Shown: piece by piece, positions 52,616 to 61,488 of the stretch
Numbering within the stretch: position 1 is the first letter of the stretch
Layout of the letters: the number at the start of each line of letters is the position of its first letter
Origin: JAMHWF01 sp035911095
GTDB taxonomy: Bacteria; Pseudomonadota; Gammaproteobacteria; Burkholderiales; Burkholderiaceae_C
Assembly: GCA_035911095.1 (NCBI GenBank)
Contig: JAMHWF010000029.1
Location: 1 to 64,000, forward strand
DNA: 64,000 nucleotides
Direction: 5' to 3'
Program-made: the position numbers and the translations under genes
Notes under the pieces: generated by a model
Seen by the model: only the letters and a program-made list of their open reading frames with translations
Database searches by the model: none
Told to the model about the DNA's origin: nothing

Positions 52616-52675
52616 GTGAGTTGTGCCCCGCACCCCTCCCAGAGAAGCCGCACGGGCGACCGTGCGGCTTTTTGT
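52616..52675 (+). ncRNA. candidate ~60-nt small RNA or attenuated leader upstream of phoH
   Basis: A promoter-like pair ends just before this stretch and a very strong terminator ends it. Between them is a single-stranded C-rich segment (ccccgcacccctcccag) that could pair with Shine-Dalgarno sequences. It may be a free small RNA or a leader that ends prematurely before the PIN-PhoH gene. No peptide with a ribosome-binding site is evident. Confidence 0.45.
52646..52675 (+). terminator. strong rho-independent terminator
   Basis: AGCCGCACGG and CCGTGCGGCT form a perfect 10-bp stem closed by a GCGA tetraloop, followed by TTTTTGTTT. It lies 33 bp before the phoH-type start codon and 120 bp after bcp. 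Confidence 0.9.
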
Positions 52676-52707
52676 TTGGCCCCTTCAGCCTGAGGTCATC
52701 ACTTCCC

Positions 52708-54405
52708 ATGCCGCTGCCCAAGCCGCCTGCCAAACGCGCCGCCCTCCTCTCCCCGAGCGAATACGAATCGCAGGCTGCTCCGAAACCGAGCAAACGCCCC
52801 GCCAAGACGCAGGTCTCCGCCGCCGAACCGTCGGCGCCGGCCGTGCTCGACCTCTTCGACCAGCGCGAAGCCCCCGGCGCACGCAAGGCCGAACCGGCGC
52901 CTGCCCCGAGCGTGCTGCGCGCCCCCGCCCCGAGCGCCTCGTCGGCGAACGATGCTGGCCCCCAGCCGCGCCCCGGCCCGCGCACGCGCAAACCCCGCAG
53001 CGGCAACGGCGCGTCCCGCCTGTTCGTGCTCGACACCAACGTGCTGATGCACGACCCGATGTCGCTCTTCCGCTTCGACGAGCACGACATCTACCTGCCG
53101 ATGATCACGCTCGAGGAGCTCGACGGCCACAAGAAGGGCATGAGCGAGGTCGCACGCAACGTGCGCCAGGTCAGCCGCGAGCTCGACGCGCTCGCCGGTG
53201 GTCCGGACGCCGCGAAGCTCGACGCCGCGGCCGGCATCCCGCTGGCCAAGACGGGCCACCGCGAGGCCGGCGGCAAGCTCTACTTCCAGACCCAGCTGCT
53301 CGACGTGCAGTTGCCGGCCGGCCTGCCGCAGGGCAAGGCTGACAACCAGATCCTCGGCGTCACGCAGGCGCTGCGCGCGCGCCACCCGGACCGCGACGTG
53401 GTGCTGGTGTCGAAGGACATCAACATGCGCGTCAAGGCACGCGCGCTGGGCCTCTCGGCCGAGGACTACTTCAACGACCGCACCCTCGAGGACGGCGACA
53501 TCCTCTACACCGGCGTGCTGCCGCTGCCGGCGGACTTCTGGGAGCGCCATGGCAAGACCATGGAGAGCTGGAACCAGGGCGGGCTGACCTTCTACCGCAT
53601 CAGCGGCCCGCTCGTGCCCTCGCTGCTGGTGAACCAGTTCGTGTACCTCGAGGTGCCGGGCGTCGCGCCGATGTACGCGCGCGTCACCGAGATCACCGGC
53701 AAGACGGCCGTGCTGCGCACGCTGAAGGAATACACGCACACCAAGAACGCGGTCTGGGGCATCACGGCGCGCAACCGCGAGCAGAACTTCGCCCTCAACC
53801 TGCTGATGGATCCGGAGTGCGACTTCCTGACGCTGACCGGCACCGCGGGCACCGGCAAGACGCTGATGACACTCGCCGCCGGTCTCGCGCAGGTGCTCGA
53901 CGAGCGCCGCTACACCGAGATCATCGTGACGCGGGTGACGGTGCCGGTGGGCGAGGACATCGGCTTCCTGCCCGGCACCGAGGAAGAGAAGATGGGCCCG
54001 TGGATGGGCGCACTCGACGACAACCTCGAGGTGCTGGCGCGCAGCGACTCGAGCGCCGGCGAGTGGGGCCGGGCCGCGACGAACGACCTGGTGCGCAGCA
54101 AGATCAAGATCAAGAGCCTGAACTTCATGCGCGGGCGCACCTTCCTGAACAAGTTCGTCATCATCGACGAGGCGCAGAACCTGACGCCCAAGCAGATGAA
54201 GACGCTGATCACCCGCGCGGGCCCGGGCACCAAGATCATCTGCCTGGGCAACCTCGCGCAGATCGACACGCCCTACCTGACCGAGGGCAGCTCGGGCCTC
54301 ACCTACGCGGTCGATCGCTTCAAGGGCTGGGCGCACAGCGGGCACGTGACGCTGGCCCGTGGCGAACGCTCGCGGCTCGCGGATTTCGCCTCCGAGGTGC
54401 TCTGA
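52708..54405 (+). CDS. PIN-PhoH fusion ATPase (PhoH2-like)
   Basis: The 565-aa protein has a basic, Pro/Ala-rich N-terminus (1-100), a PIN nuclease domain (about 108-245; FVLDTNVLMHDP, ITLEELDGHKKG, DVVLVSKDINMRVKA carry the acidic residues) and a PhoH ATPase domain (about 350-565; Walker A GTAGTGKTLMTLAAG, Walker B FVIIDEAQNLTPKQMK). PhoH2 proteins are described as ATP-driven RNA-unwinding and cleaving enzymes. The ATG at 52708 follows the terminator, so transcription must read through it or begin after it. Confidence 0.9.
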   Translation: MPLPKPPAKRAALLSPSEYESQAAPKPSKRPAKTQVSAAEPSAPAVLDLFDQREAPGARKAEPAPAPSVLRAPAPSASSANDAGPQPRPGPRTRKPRSGNGASRLFVLDTNVLMHDPMSLFRFDEHDIYLPMITLEELDGHKKGMSEVARNVRQVSRELDALAGGPDAAKLDAAAGIPLAKTGHREAGGKLYFQTQLLDVQLPAGLPQGKADNQILGVTQALRARHPDRDVVLVSKDINMRVKARALGLSAEDYFNDRTLEDGDILYTGVLPLPADFWERHGKTMESWNQGGLTFYRISGPLVPSLLVNQFVYLEVPGVAPMYARVTEITGKTAVLRTLKEYTHTKNAVWGITARNREQNFALNLLMDPECDFLTLTGTAGTGKTLMTLAAGLAQVLDERRYTEIIVTRVTVPVGEDIGFLPGTEEEKMGPWMGALDDNLEVLARSDSSAGEWGRAATNDLVRSKIKIKSLNFMRGRTFLNKFVIIDEAQNLTPKQMKTLITRAGPGTKIICLGNLAQIDTPYLTEGSSGLTYAVDRFKGWAHSGHVTLARGERSRLADFASEVL

Positions 54406-54432
54406 GCTCGTTCCTCCGCCTGCGGCCGCCGG

Positions 54433-55305
54433 TCAGTACACCGATCTGATCGGCTTCAACGGCCCGTCGAAGCGCTCGCGCTGCGGGGCCCGGACGAGGG
54501 GCGGCAAGTCGAGCACCTGCTCGGGTACCGCCACGTCGGGCAGGTGGTCGAGCAGGTGGCGGATCAGCGTCAGGCGCCCGCGCCGCTGGTCGTTGAAGTC
54601 GACCAGCGTCCATGGCGCGTAGCGCTTGTGCGTGGCCTCGAGCATCAGGTCACGCGCGCGCCCGTACTCGGCGTACTTGCTGCGCGCCTCGATGTCGATC
54701 GGCGAGAGTTTCCAGCGCTTCAACGGGTCGGCCTGGCGCTCGGCGAAGCGCTCTTCCTGCTGTGCCTGGTCGACGGTGAGCCAGTACTTGAAGAGCAGCA
54801 ATCCGTCTTCCACGAGCAGGCGCTCGAAGACCGGTGCCTGCTTCAGGAAGGCCTCGACCTGGGGCTCCTTGGCGAAGCCCATGACCCGCTCGACGCCGGC
54901 ACGGTTGTACCAGCTGCGGTCGAACAGCACGATCTCGCCACCCGCCGGCAGATGGGGCAGGTAGCGCTGGAAGTACCACTGGGTGCTTTCGCGCTCGCTC
55001 GGCTTGGCGAGGGCGACGACGTGGCACTGGCGCGGGTTCAGGCTGCGGCTGATCGCAGAGATCACACCGCCTTTGCCGGCGGTGTCCCTGCCCTCGATGA
55101 TCACCGCGACCCGATGCCCCGACTGCTGGAGCCAGCGCGCCATCGCGGCCAGCTCGAGCTCCAGCGATTCGAGGGCGTCCTCGTAGGTGCTGCGATCGAG
55201 CTTGCCGCCGCCCGCCTTGGCCGTCTCCGCGGCCTTGGCCTTCCCACCCGCCTGGGGCTTCTCCCCGCCCCCAGCCTTCTCGATGCCCCTGCCCTTCTTG
55301 CCCAT
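54433..55305 (-). CDS. ppk2: polyphosphate kinase 2
   Basis: The 290-aa PPK2 enzyme uses polyphosphate to phosphorylate nucleoside diphosphates (or the reverse). The core has Walker A GRDTAGKGGVISAIS, the lid segment SERESTQWYFQRYLPHLPAGGEIVLFDRSWYNRAGVERVMGF and KYWLTVDQAQQEERF. The first ~35 residues are Lys/Gly/Ala-rich repeats. Single-domain length indicates class I or III. It is convergent with the PIN-PhoH gene, 27 bp between stops. Confidence 0.92.
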   Translation of the reverse strand: MGKKGRGIEKAGGGEKPQAGGKAKAAETAKAGGGKLDRSTYEDALESLELELAAMARWLQQSGHRVAVIIEGRDTAGKGGVISAISRSLNPRQCHVVALAKPSERESTQWYFQRYLPHLPAGGEIVLFDRSWYNRAGVERVMGFAKEPQVEAFLKQAPVFERLLVEDGLLLFKYWLTVDQAQQEERFAERQADPLKRWKLSPIDIEARSKYAEYGRARDLMLEATHKRYAPWTLVDFNDQRRGRLTLIRHLLDHLPDVAVPEQVLDLPPLVRAPQRERFDGPLKPIRSVY

Positions 55306-55342
55306 CTGCGCTCCTCCGTGCGGTAGAGGAGCGCAGTGTGCG

Positions 55343-57241
55343 TCAGCCCTTGGACACCTGGTCGCGGATCTGCTGCAGCGTCGTCGGGTCGTCGATCGTC
55401 GTCAGGTCGCCGGCATCGCGGCCTTCGCACAGCGCCTGGATCGCGCGCCGCAGCAGCTTGCCAGAGCGCGTCTTGGGCAGCGCATGGACGAAGCGCACCC
55501 GTGCCGGCCGCGCGACCGCGCCGAGCTGCGAGTCGACACGCTTCATGATCTCGCCCTCGAGCTTCAGTTGCGCTGCCTCCTCGACGTAGGGCGCCGGGTC
55601 ACGCAGCACCGCGAAAGCCATCGCGACCTGCCCCTTGAGGTTGTCGGCCACGCCAACCACTGCGACCTCGGCGACCGCCGGGTGGCTCGAGATGCTTTCC
55701 TCGATCTCGCGCGTGCCCAGGCGGTGACCGGCGACGTTGATCACGTCGTCGGTACGGCCGAGGATGAAGTAATAGCCGTCGTCGTCACGAATGCCCCAGT
55801 CGAAGGTCGAGTAGACCTGCCGTCCCGGGATGCTCGACCAGTAGGTGCTGACGAAGCGCGCGTCGTCGCGCCAGATCGTCTGCAGGCAGCCCGGCGGCAG
55901 CGGCCCCTCGACCGCGAGCACGCCCTTCTGGTTGGGCGCGGTGAGCTCCTCGCCGGTCGTCTCGTCGAACAGCTTGACGCGATAGCCGTACACCGCCTTG
56001 CCCGGCGAGCCGAAGCGGCTCTTCTGCTGCTCGACGCCGTTGCACAGCGAGAGGATCGGCCAGCCGGTCTCGGTCTGCCAGTAGTTGTCGATGATCGGGC
56101 GCTGCAGGCCGTCGGAGATCCAGGCGGCGGTCGGCTCGTCGAGCGGCTCGCCGGCGAGGAAGAGCGCACGCAGCGAGCTCAGGTCGTACTTCTTCAGGAA
56201 GGCCGGGTCCTGCTTCTTCAGCACGCGCACCGCGGTCGGCGCGCTGAACATCGCGGTGACCTTGTACTTCTCGACCAGTTGCCACCAGATCCCGGCGTCG
56301 GGCCGTGTCGGCAGGCCTTCGTAGACGATCGTCGCCATGCCGGCGAGCAACGGCCCGTAGACGATGTAGCTGTGGCCGACGACCCAGCCGATGTCGCTCG
56401 TCGAGAAGAAGGCCTCGCCGGGCTTGCCTAGGTAGATGTGCTCCATGCTCGCGGCCAGCGCGACCGCATAGCCGCCGGTGTCGCGCTGCACGCCCTTGGG
56501 CTTGCCGGTGGTGCCGCTGGTGTAGAGCGTGTAGCTCGGTGCCGTCGAGTCGAGCCAGGTGCAGGGCACGCGCTTGCCCAGATGCTGCTCGCGCAGCGTG
56601 TTGTAGGACTCGTCGCGGCCTTCGGTGACCGACATCTCGGCCAGGCCGCGGTTGACCATCAGCACCTTGGCCGGCTTGTGCGAGGCGAGGCGCAGGGCCT
56701 CGTCAAGCAGGCCCTTGTACGGCACGACCTTGCCGGAACGGCTGCCGGCGTCTGCGCTGACGACCAGCGCCGGCTCGGCGTCGTCGATGCGGCTGGCCAG
56801 GCTCACGCTGGCGAAGCCGCCGAAGACCACCGAGTGGACCGCGCCGATGCGGGTGCAGGCCAGCATCGCGAAGATCGCCTCGGGGATCATCGGCATGTAG
56901 ATCAGCACCCGGTCGCCCTGCTTCACGCCGAGCGAGAGCAGGATCGACGCCATGCACTCGACCTCGCTCTGCAGCGCGGAGAAGCTGTACACCTGCTCCT
57001 TGTCGACCTCGGTCGAGACAAAGATCAGCGCGTTGTCGTCGGGGCGCTTCGCCGCATGGCGGTCGACCGCGTTGTGACACAGGTTGAGCTGCCCGCCGAC
57101 GAACCACTTGGCGAACGGCGGGTTCGAGTAGTCGCAGACGGTGTCGAAGGGGCGGTGCCAGTCAATGCTTGCCGCCTGTTCGCGCCAGAAGGTGTCCGGC
57201 GCGTCGACGGAGCGCCGATAGAAGTCGGCGTAGCTCGCCAT
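55343..57241 (-). CDS. prpE: propionyl-CoA synthetase
   Basis: The 632-aa AMP-forming acyl-CoA synthetase activates propionate. The N-terminal YADFYRRSVDAPDTFWREQAASIDWHRPFDTV is typical of PrpE, followed by the P-loop YTSGTTGKPKGVQRDTGGY, WWQLVEKYKVTAMFSAPTAVR, DYYWQTE-like DNYWQTETGWPI and the swivel GRTDDVINVAGHRLGTREIE, ending with the acetylatable Lys in KTRSGKLLRR. It lies 102 bp downstream of acuI on the same strand, linking it to propionyl-CoA metabolism. Confidence 0.95.
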   Translation of the reverse strand: MASYADFYRRSVDAPDTFWREQAASIDWHRPFDTVCDYSNPPFAKWFVGGQLNLCHNAVDRHAAKRPDDNALIFVSTEVDKEQVYSFSALQSEVECMASILLSLGVKQGDRVLIYMPMIPEAIFAMLACTRIGAVHSVVFGGFASVSLASRIDDAEPALVVSADAGSRSGKVVPYKGLLDEALRLASHKPAKVLMVNRGLAEMSVTEGRDESYNTLREQHLGKRVPCTWLDSTAPSYTLYTSGTTGKPKGVQRDTGGYAVALAASMEHIYLGKPGEAFFSTSDIGWVVGHSYIVYGPLLAGMATIVYEGLPTRPDAGIWWQLVEKYKVTAMFSAPTAVRVLKKQDPAFLKKYDLSSLRALFLAGEPLDEPTAAWISDGLQRPIIDNYWQTETGWPILSLCNGVEQQKSRFGSPGKAVYGYRVKLFDETTGEELTAPNQKGVLAVEGPLPPGCLQTIWRDDARFVSTYWSSIPGRQVYSTFDWGIRDDDGYYFILGRTDDVINVAGHRLGTREIEESISSHPAVAEVAVVGVADNLKGQVAMAFAVLRDPAPYVEEAAQLKLEGEIMKRVDSQLGAVARPARVRFVHALPKTRSGKLLRRAIQALCEGRDAGDLTTIDDPTTLQQIRDQVSKG

Positions 57242-57343
57242 AGTTGTCTCCTCTAGTGGGCTATGTGTTCAATTGTCGACGCGCCCCTTGCGTGGTGCTG
57301 ACGCAACCGGGCCCGCCGGGCAGCAGGCGAACCTGCCGGGCGA

Positions 57344-58333
57344 TCAGGACGTCCGCACCACGTAGCGGCCACGCACCTGGCCGTCCATCATCTTGCGTGC
57401 CACGGGGATCGCTTCCTCGAGGCCGATCTCGGTCGTCGCCGATTCGAGCAGCTTCGGGTCGAGGTCGACGGCCAGCCGCGACCAGGCCTCCACGCGACGC
57501 GCCATCGGCGCCATCACGCTGTCGACGCCGAGCAGCGCCACGCCGCGCAGGATGAAGGGCATCACCGTCGCCGGCAGGTCCGGCCCCTGGGCCAGCCCGC
57601 AGGCCGCGACCCCGCCGCCGTAGCGCGTCTGCGCACAGGCATTGGCCAGCGTGTGGCTGCCCACGGCGTCGACGACGCCGGCCCAGCGCTCCTTCTGCAG
57701 CGGCTTGCCGGGCGCGGACAACTCGGCGCGGTCGATGAGCTCCGACGCGCCAAGCGCCTTCAGGTAGTCGCCCTCGGCCGGCTTGCCGGTCGCGGCCACG
57801 ACGCGGTGGCCGAGCTTCGAGAGCAGCGAGATCGCGATCGAGCCGACGCCGCCGGTCGCGCCGGTGACCAGCACATCGCCGTCGCCGGGCTTGAGGCCAT
57901 GGCGCTCCAGCGCCAGCACGCAGAGCATCGCGGTGTAGCCGGCGGTGCCGATCGCCATGGCCTGGCGCGTCGTGAAGGCCTCTGGCAGGCGCACCAGCCA
58001 GTCACCCTTGAAGCGCGCTTTGCCCGCCAGGCCGCCCTTGTGCGTCTCCCCGACGCCGTAGCCGTTGAGCACGACGCGGTCGCCGGCGCGGAAGCCCGCG
58101 TGCCCGCTCTCGAGCACGGTGCCCGCGGCGTCGATGCCGGCCACCATCGGCCAGCTGCGCACGATCGGCATGCGATCGGTGATCGCCAGGCCGTCCTTGA
58201 AGTTGAGCGTCGAGTAGTCGACCGCGAGCGTCACCGCCTCGGCGGCGGGCAACTCGGGCAGGAAGCTGTCGTCGACCTCGCGCACCGAGGCGCTGAAATC
58301 GGGCTGCTTGTCGAGGACGAGGGCCTTGAACAT
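57344..58333 (-). CDS. acuI: acryloyl-CoA reductase (NADPH), AcuI/YhdH
   Basis: The 329-aa zinc-free medium-chain reductase reduces acryloyl-CoA to propionyl-CoA. It shows MFKALVLDK, DYSTLNFKDGLAIT, GIDAAGTVLES, GTAGYTAMLCVLALE, VTGATGGVGSIAISLLSKLG (NADPH site) and VMPFILRGVALLGVDSV, all characteristic of AcuI. AAGGAG lies eight bases before the ATG at 58333. Together with prpE it can feed propionyl-CoA from acrylate, 3-hydroxypropionate or DMSP-type substrates and detoxify acryloyl-CoA. Confidence 0.92.
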   Translation of the reverse strand: MFKALVLDKQPDFSASVREVDDSFLPELPAAEAVTLAVDYSTLNFKDGLAITDRMPIVRSWPMVAGIDAAGTVLESGHAGFRAGDRVVLNGYGVGETHKGGLAGKARFKGDWLVRLPEAFTTRQAMAIGTAGYTAMLCVLALERHGLKPGDGDVLVTGATGGVGSIAISLLSKLGHRVVAATGKPAEGDYLKALGASELIDRAELSAPGKPLQKERWAGVVDAVGSHTLANACAQTRYGGGVAACGLAQGPDLPATVMPFILRGVALLGVDSVMAPMARRVEAWSRLAVDLDPKLLESATTEIGLEEAIPVARKMMDGQVRGRYVVRTS

Positions 58334-58532
58334 GTTGTCGTCTCCTTCGGGGGCGTGCATCTTCGCCGCGTTTGCGTCCCGTGCCGAGCGGGCCATGGCC
58401 TGGCGCGGGCCGCGGGGTCGATGATTCTCGGGCACGGCGGCGACGTATCCGGATGTTTCCGTTCGTGGCCCTGCCGCCACCCGCGTGCGCTTGTCCCTTG
58501 CCGTGGGCCGCCCAGGCCCCTAGGCTCGACCC

Positions 58533-59363
58533 ATGCCGTCGGCCCACCACACCCGACCCTTGCCGTCGCGACCGCCCGCGGCGCCCTCGCGGCGTGGGCA
58601 TCGGCTGCCCGCGCGAGGGTTCCGCGCCGGCGTGGCCACCCGTCTGGCCGGGCTCGCGGTGCTGTGCTGCTGCGCATCGGCCCAGGCGGCGCCCGCCACC
58701 CGGGCGGCGCCTGCGCCGCACGCCATCCAGGCGCGGCACGCCGCGGCCGCACCGGTGGCGAGCGGCGACGCCCTGAGCCGCTTCCTGCTCGAGCGCGGGC
58801 TGGTCGAGCGCGACCCCGCCGCCGATGCCGGGCCCGCGGTACCGGCTGCCGCCGGCGATGCGGCTGCGGCCGCCGCCCTGGTGCGGCAGCGCGGCTTCAC
58901 CCAGGCGCTCGGCGAGCGCGCAGCCGAGCTCGTCGCCGCCTCGCTCGAACTGCTCGGCGTGCGCTACCGCCGCGGCGGCGACAGCGCGGCCGAGGGCTTC
59001 GACTGCAGCGGCTTCACACGCCACGTCTTCGAGCGCGCCCTCGGCCTGGTGCTGCCGCGCCGCGCCGACGAGCAGGCCAGCGCCCAGGGCCTGCTGCGGG
59101 TCGCGCGCAGCGAGCTGCGCCCCGGCGACCTGGTGTTCTTCGACACCCTGCGACGCAGCTTCTCGCACGTCGGCATCTACCTCGGCGACGGCAAGTTCGT
59201 GCATGCCCCGCGCAGCGGCGCCGCCGTGCGCGTCGAAGACATGCGCTACGCCTACTGGGCGCGCCGCTTCGACGGCGCGCGCCGCGCCCCGGGCATCGAC
59301 GCCGTGGCTACGCCGGCACCGGCCGCGGCGGTGCCGGCCGCTCCCGAGCTGACGCCCTACTGA
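58533..59363 (+). CDS. NlpC/P60 cell-wall hydrolase
   Basis: The 276-aa secreted protein has a long basic Pro/Arg-rich N-terminus, a hydrophobic signal core (LAGLAVLCCCASAQA, about 39-53), a variable region and an NlpC/P60 domain (about 130-250) with catalytic Cys in GFDCSGFTRHVF, RRADEQASAQG, LRPGDLVFFDT and catalytic His in SHVGIYLGDGKFVHAP. It should cut peptidoglycan peptide stems. The unusually long n-region suggests the true start may be further in, though no better ribosome-binding site was seen. Confidence 0.88.
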   Translation: MPSAHHTRPLPSRPPAAPSRRGHRLPARGFRAGVATRLAGLAVLCCCASAQAAPATRAAPAPHAIQARHAAAAPVASGDALSRFLLERGLVERDPAADAGPAVPAAAGDAAAAAALVRQRGFTQALGERAAELVAASLELLGVRYRRGGDSAAEGFDCSGFTRHVFERALGLVLPRRADEQASAQGLLRVARSELRPGDLVFFDTLRRSFSHVGIYLGDGKFVHAPRSGAAVRVEDMRYAYWARRFDGARRAPGIDAVATPAPAAAVPAAPELTPY

Positions 59364-59515
59364 AGGCCCGCGGGCCGCGCCGGGACATCACCGGGCGTCA
59401 TCCGGTCCTCAGTCCACCCCCCTCGCCGAGCCGGCCCGGCCATCCGCCACGCCGGCCTCCGGGGATGCCCGCGGCGCCTCGGCTCCGCAGGCCCCGGCCG
59501 GGCACAATCAGACCC

Positions 59516-60676
59516 ATGGTTCGCAAGGTCATCCCTCTCGCCGACCTGCGGCGCGCCGCCGCGCCGCCGGCGGACGTGCCGCTGCCCGTCGCGGCGGCGC
59601 GCCGCGACACGGACAGCGCGCCCGCCGACCGGCTCGGGCGCACGCTGCACGACCTGCGCATCTCGGTCACCGACCGCTGCAACTTCCGCTGCAGCTACTG
59701 CATGCCCAAGGAGGTCTTCGACCGGCACTACGAGTTCCTGCCGCACGCCTCGCTGCTCAGCTTCGAGGAGATCGAACGCATCGCCCGCGTCTTCGTCAGT
59801 CAAGGCGTGCGCAAGATCCGCCTGACGGGTGGCGAGCCGCTGCTGCGCCGCCACCTCGAACGGCTGATCGAGCTGCTGGCCGCGCTGCGCACGCCCGAGG
59901 GCGAGCCGCTCGACCTGACCCTCACCACCAACGGCTCGGCGCTCGCGCGCAAGGCGCAGGCCTTGAAGGACGCCGGCCTGAAGCGCGTCACGGTGAGCCT
60001 CGACGCGCTCGACGACGCCACCTTCCGGCGCATGAACGACGTCGACTTCCCGGTGTCCGGCGTGCTCGAGGGCATCGAGGCCGCGGCGCGCGCCGGGCTC
60101 GGCCCGATCAAGGTCAACATGGTCGTCAAGCGCGGCACCAACGACGACCAGATCCTGCCGATGGCGCGCCACTTCCGCGGCAGCGGCACCGTGCTGCGCT
60201 TCATCGAGTACATGGACGTCGGCAGCACCAACGGCTGGCGCATGGACGAGGTGCTGCCTTCCGCGCAGGTGCTCGCGCGCATCGCCGACGCCTTCCCGCT
60301 CGAGCCGCTCGCCGCGGCGCAGCCGGGCGAGACGGCCGAGCGCTGGCGCTACCTGGACGGCGGCGGCGAGATCGGCCTGATCTCCAGCGTCACGCGTGCC
60401 TTCTGTGGCGACTGCAACCGGGCGCGCCTGTCGACCGAAGGGCGGCTCTACACCTGCCTGTTCGCGCACCGCGGCCACGACCTGCGCGCGCTGCTGCGCG
60501 GCGTCGACCCGGCCAGCGGCCAACCCTGCAGCGACGAGCAGATCGGCGCCGCGATCGCCCGGCTCTGGCAGCAGCGCGACGACCGCTACTCCGAGTTGCG
60601 CGGCGCCGCACCGCCGGCAACGGCCGAGACGGCGGGCGCGCCGCGCCGGGTCGAGATGCACTACATCGGCGGCTGA
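59516..60676 (+). CDS. moaA: GTP 3',8-cyclase MoaA
   Basis: The 386-aa radical SAM enzyme begins Moco synthesis by rearranging GTP. The SAM-binding CNFRCSYC cluster motif is near residue 60, with LTGGEPLLRR, TTNGSALA and SLDALDD following. The C-terminal cluster cysteines are in CGDCNRARLSTEGRLYTCLF, and the protein ends YIGG, the GG tail that enters the active site. The N-terminal ~40 residues are an extension over the usual ~330. It is followed by mobA after 94 bp. Confidence 0.96.
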   Translation: MVRKVIPLADLRRAAAPPADVPLPVAAARRDTDSAPADRLGRTLHDLRISVTDRCNFRCSYCMPKEVFDRHYEFLPHASLLSFEEIERIARVFVSQGVRKIRLTGGEPLLRRHLERLIELLAALRTPEGEPLDLTLTTNGSALARKAQALKDAGLKRVTVSLDALDDATFRRMNDVDFPVSGVLEGIEAAARAGLGPIKVNMVVKRGTNDDQILPMARHFRGSGTVLRFIEYMDVGSTNGWRMDEVLPSAQVLARIADAFPLEPLAAAQPGETAERWRYLDGGGEIGLISSVTRAFCGDCNRARLSTEGRLYTCLFAHRGHDLRALLRGVDPASGQPCSDEQIGAAIARLWQQRDDRYSELRGAAPPATAETAGAPRRVEMHYIGG

Positions 60677-60770
60677 GCCGAGCGGTCGGCTTCGAAGTGT
60701 TGAGGCCGATGCGCGATCTCGCCCTGCCCTCGCCGCCCCCGCCCGTGACCCCAGGCATCCGCAGCGCAGC

Positions 60771-61433
60771 ATGAGCGCGCGGCCGCGTCCAGTCTCCCGT
60801 CAAGACGTCACCGGCCTCGTGCTGGCCGGTGGCCGCGGGCAGCGCATGGGCGGGGTGGACAAGGGGCTGCAGAGCTTCCGCGGCCGCCCGCTCGCGGGGC
60901 AGGTGCTCGACAGGCTGGCACCCCAGGTCGGCGCCCTGGTCATCAGCGCCAACCGGCACGCCTCGCAGTACGAGGCGCTCGGGCTGGCGTACGGCGGGGG
61001 CCTCGACCTCAGGCTCGTCGCCGACCGGGAGCTGGACTTCGCCGGCCCGCTGGCCGGCATCGCCGCCGGCCTTGCCGCCTGCCGCAGCCCCTGGCTCGCC
61101 TGCGCGCCCTGCGATGCGCCCTGGCTGCCGACCGACCTCGTCGCACGGCTGACCGCCGCGATCGACGTCGCTGCAATCGTCGATACGCCGACGCCCGGAG
61201 CCGCCCCGCAACTCGCGCTCCCGCGCAGTCCGGCAGGGCTGCAGCCTGTGCACGCGCTGCTGCACCGCGACCTGCTGCCCGAGCTCCAGGCCTTTCTCGC
61301 CAAGGGCGGCCGCAAGGTCGGCGACTGGCTCGCCGCGATACCTCACGTCGAGGTGCGATTCGACGACGAGGCGGCCTTCGCGAACGCCAACACGGCGGAG
61401 GAGCTGGCGCGATTGGCGCAACGCGCGCCGTGA
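60771..61433 (+). CDS. mobA: molybdenum cofactor guanylyltransferase MobA
   Basis: The 220-aa enzyme adds GMP to molybdopterin. It has the nucleotidyltransferase loop GLVLAGGRGQRMGGVDKGLQ, ISANRH, ADRELDFAGPLAGIAAGL, CAPCDAPWLP (metal Asp) and HALLHRDLLPELQAFLAKGGRKVGDWL. The GTP-binding order is complete. The ATG at 60771 begins right before the family motif; a longer frame upstream lies inside moaA. Confidence 0.95.
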   Translation: MSARPRPVSRQDVTGLVLAGGRGQRMGGVDKGLQSFRGRPLAGQVLDRLAPQVGALVISANRHASQYEALGLAYGGGLDLRLVADRELDFAGPLAGIAAGLAACRSPWLACAPCDAPWLPTDLVARLTAAIDVAAIVDTPTPGAAPQLALPRSPAGLQPVHALLHRDLLPELQAFLAKGGRKVGDWLAAIPHVEVRFDDEAAFANANTAEELARLAQRAP

Positions 61434-61488
61434 CGGCGGCCGCCCGGCGCGCGGACAGCCGAGACCGGAGCCGCGCCGACTGTATGGC

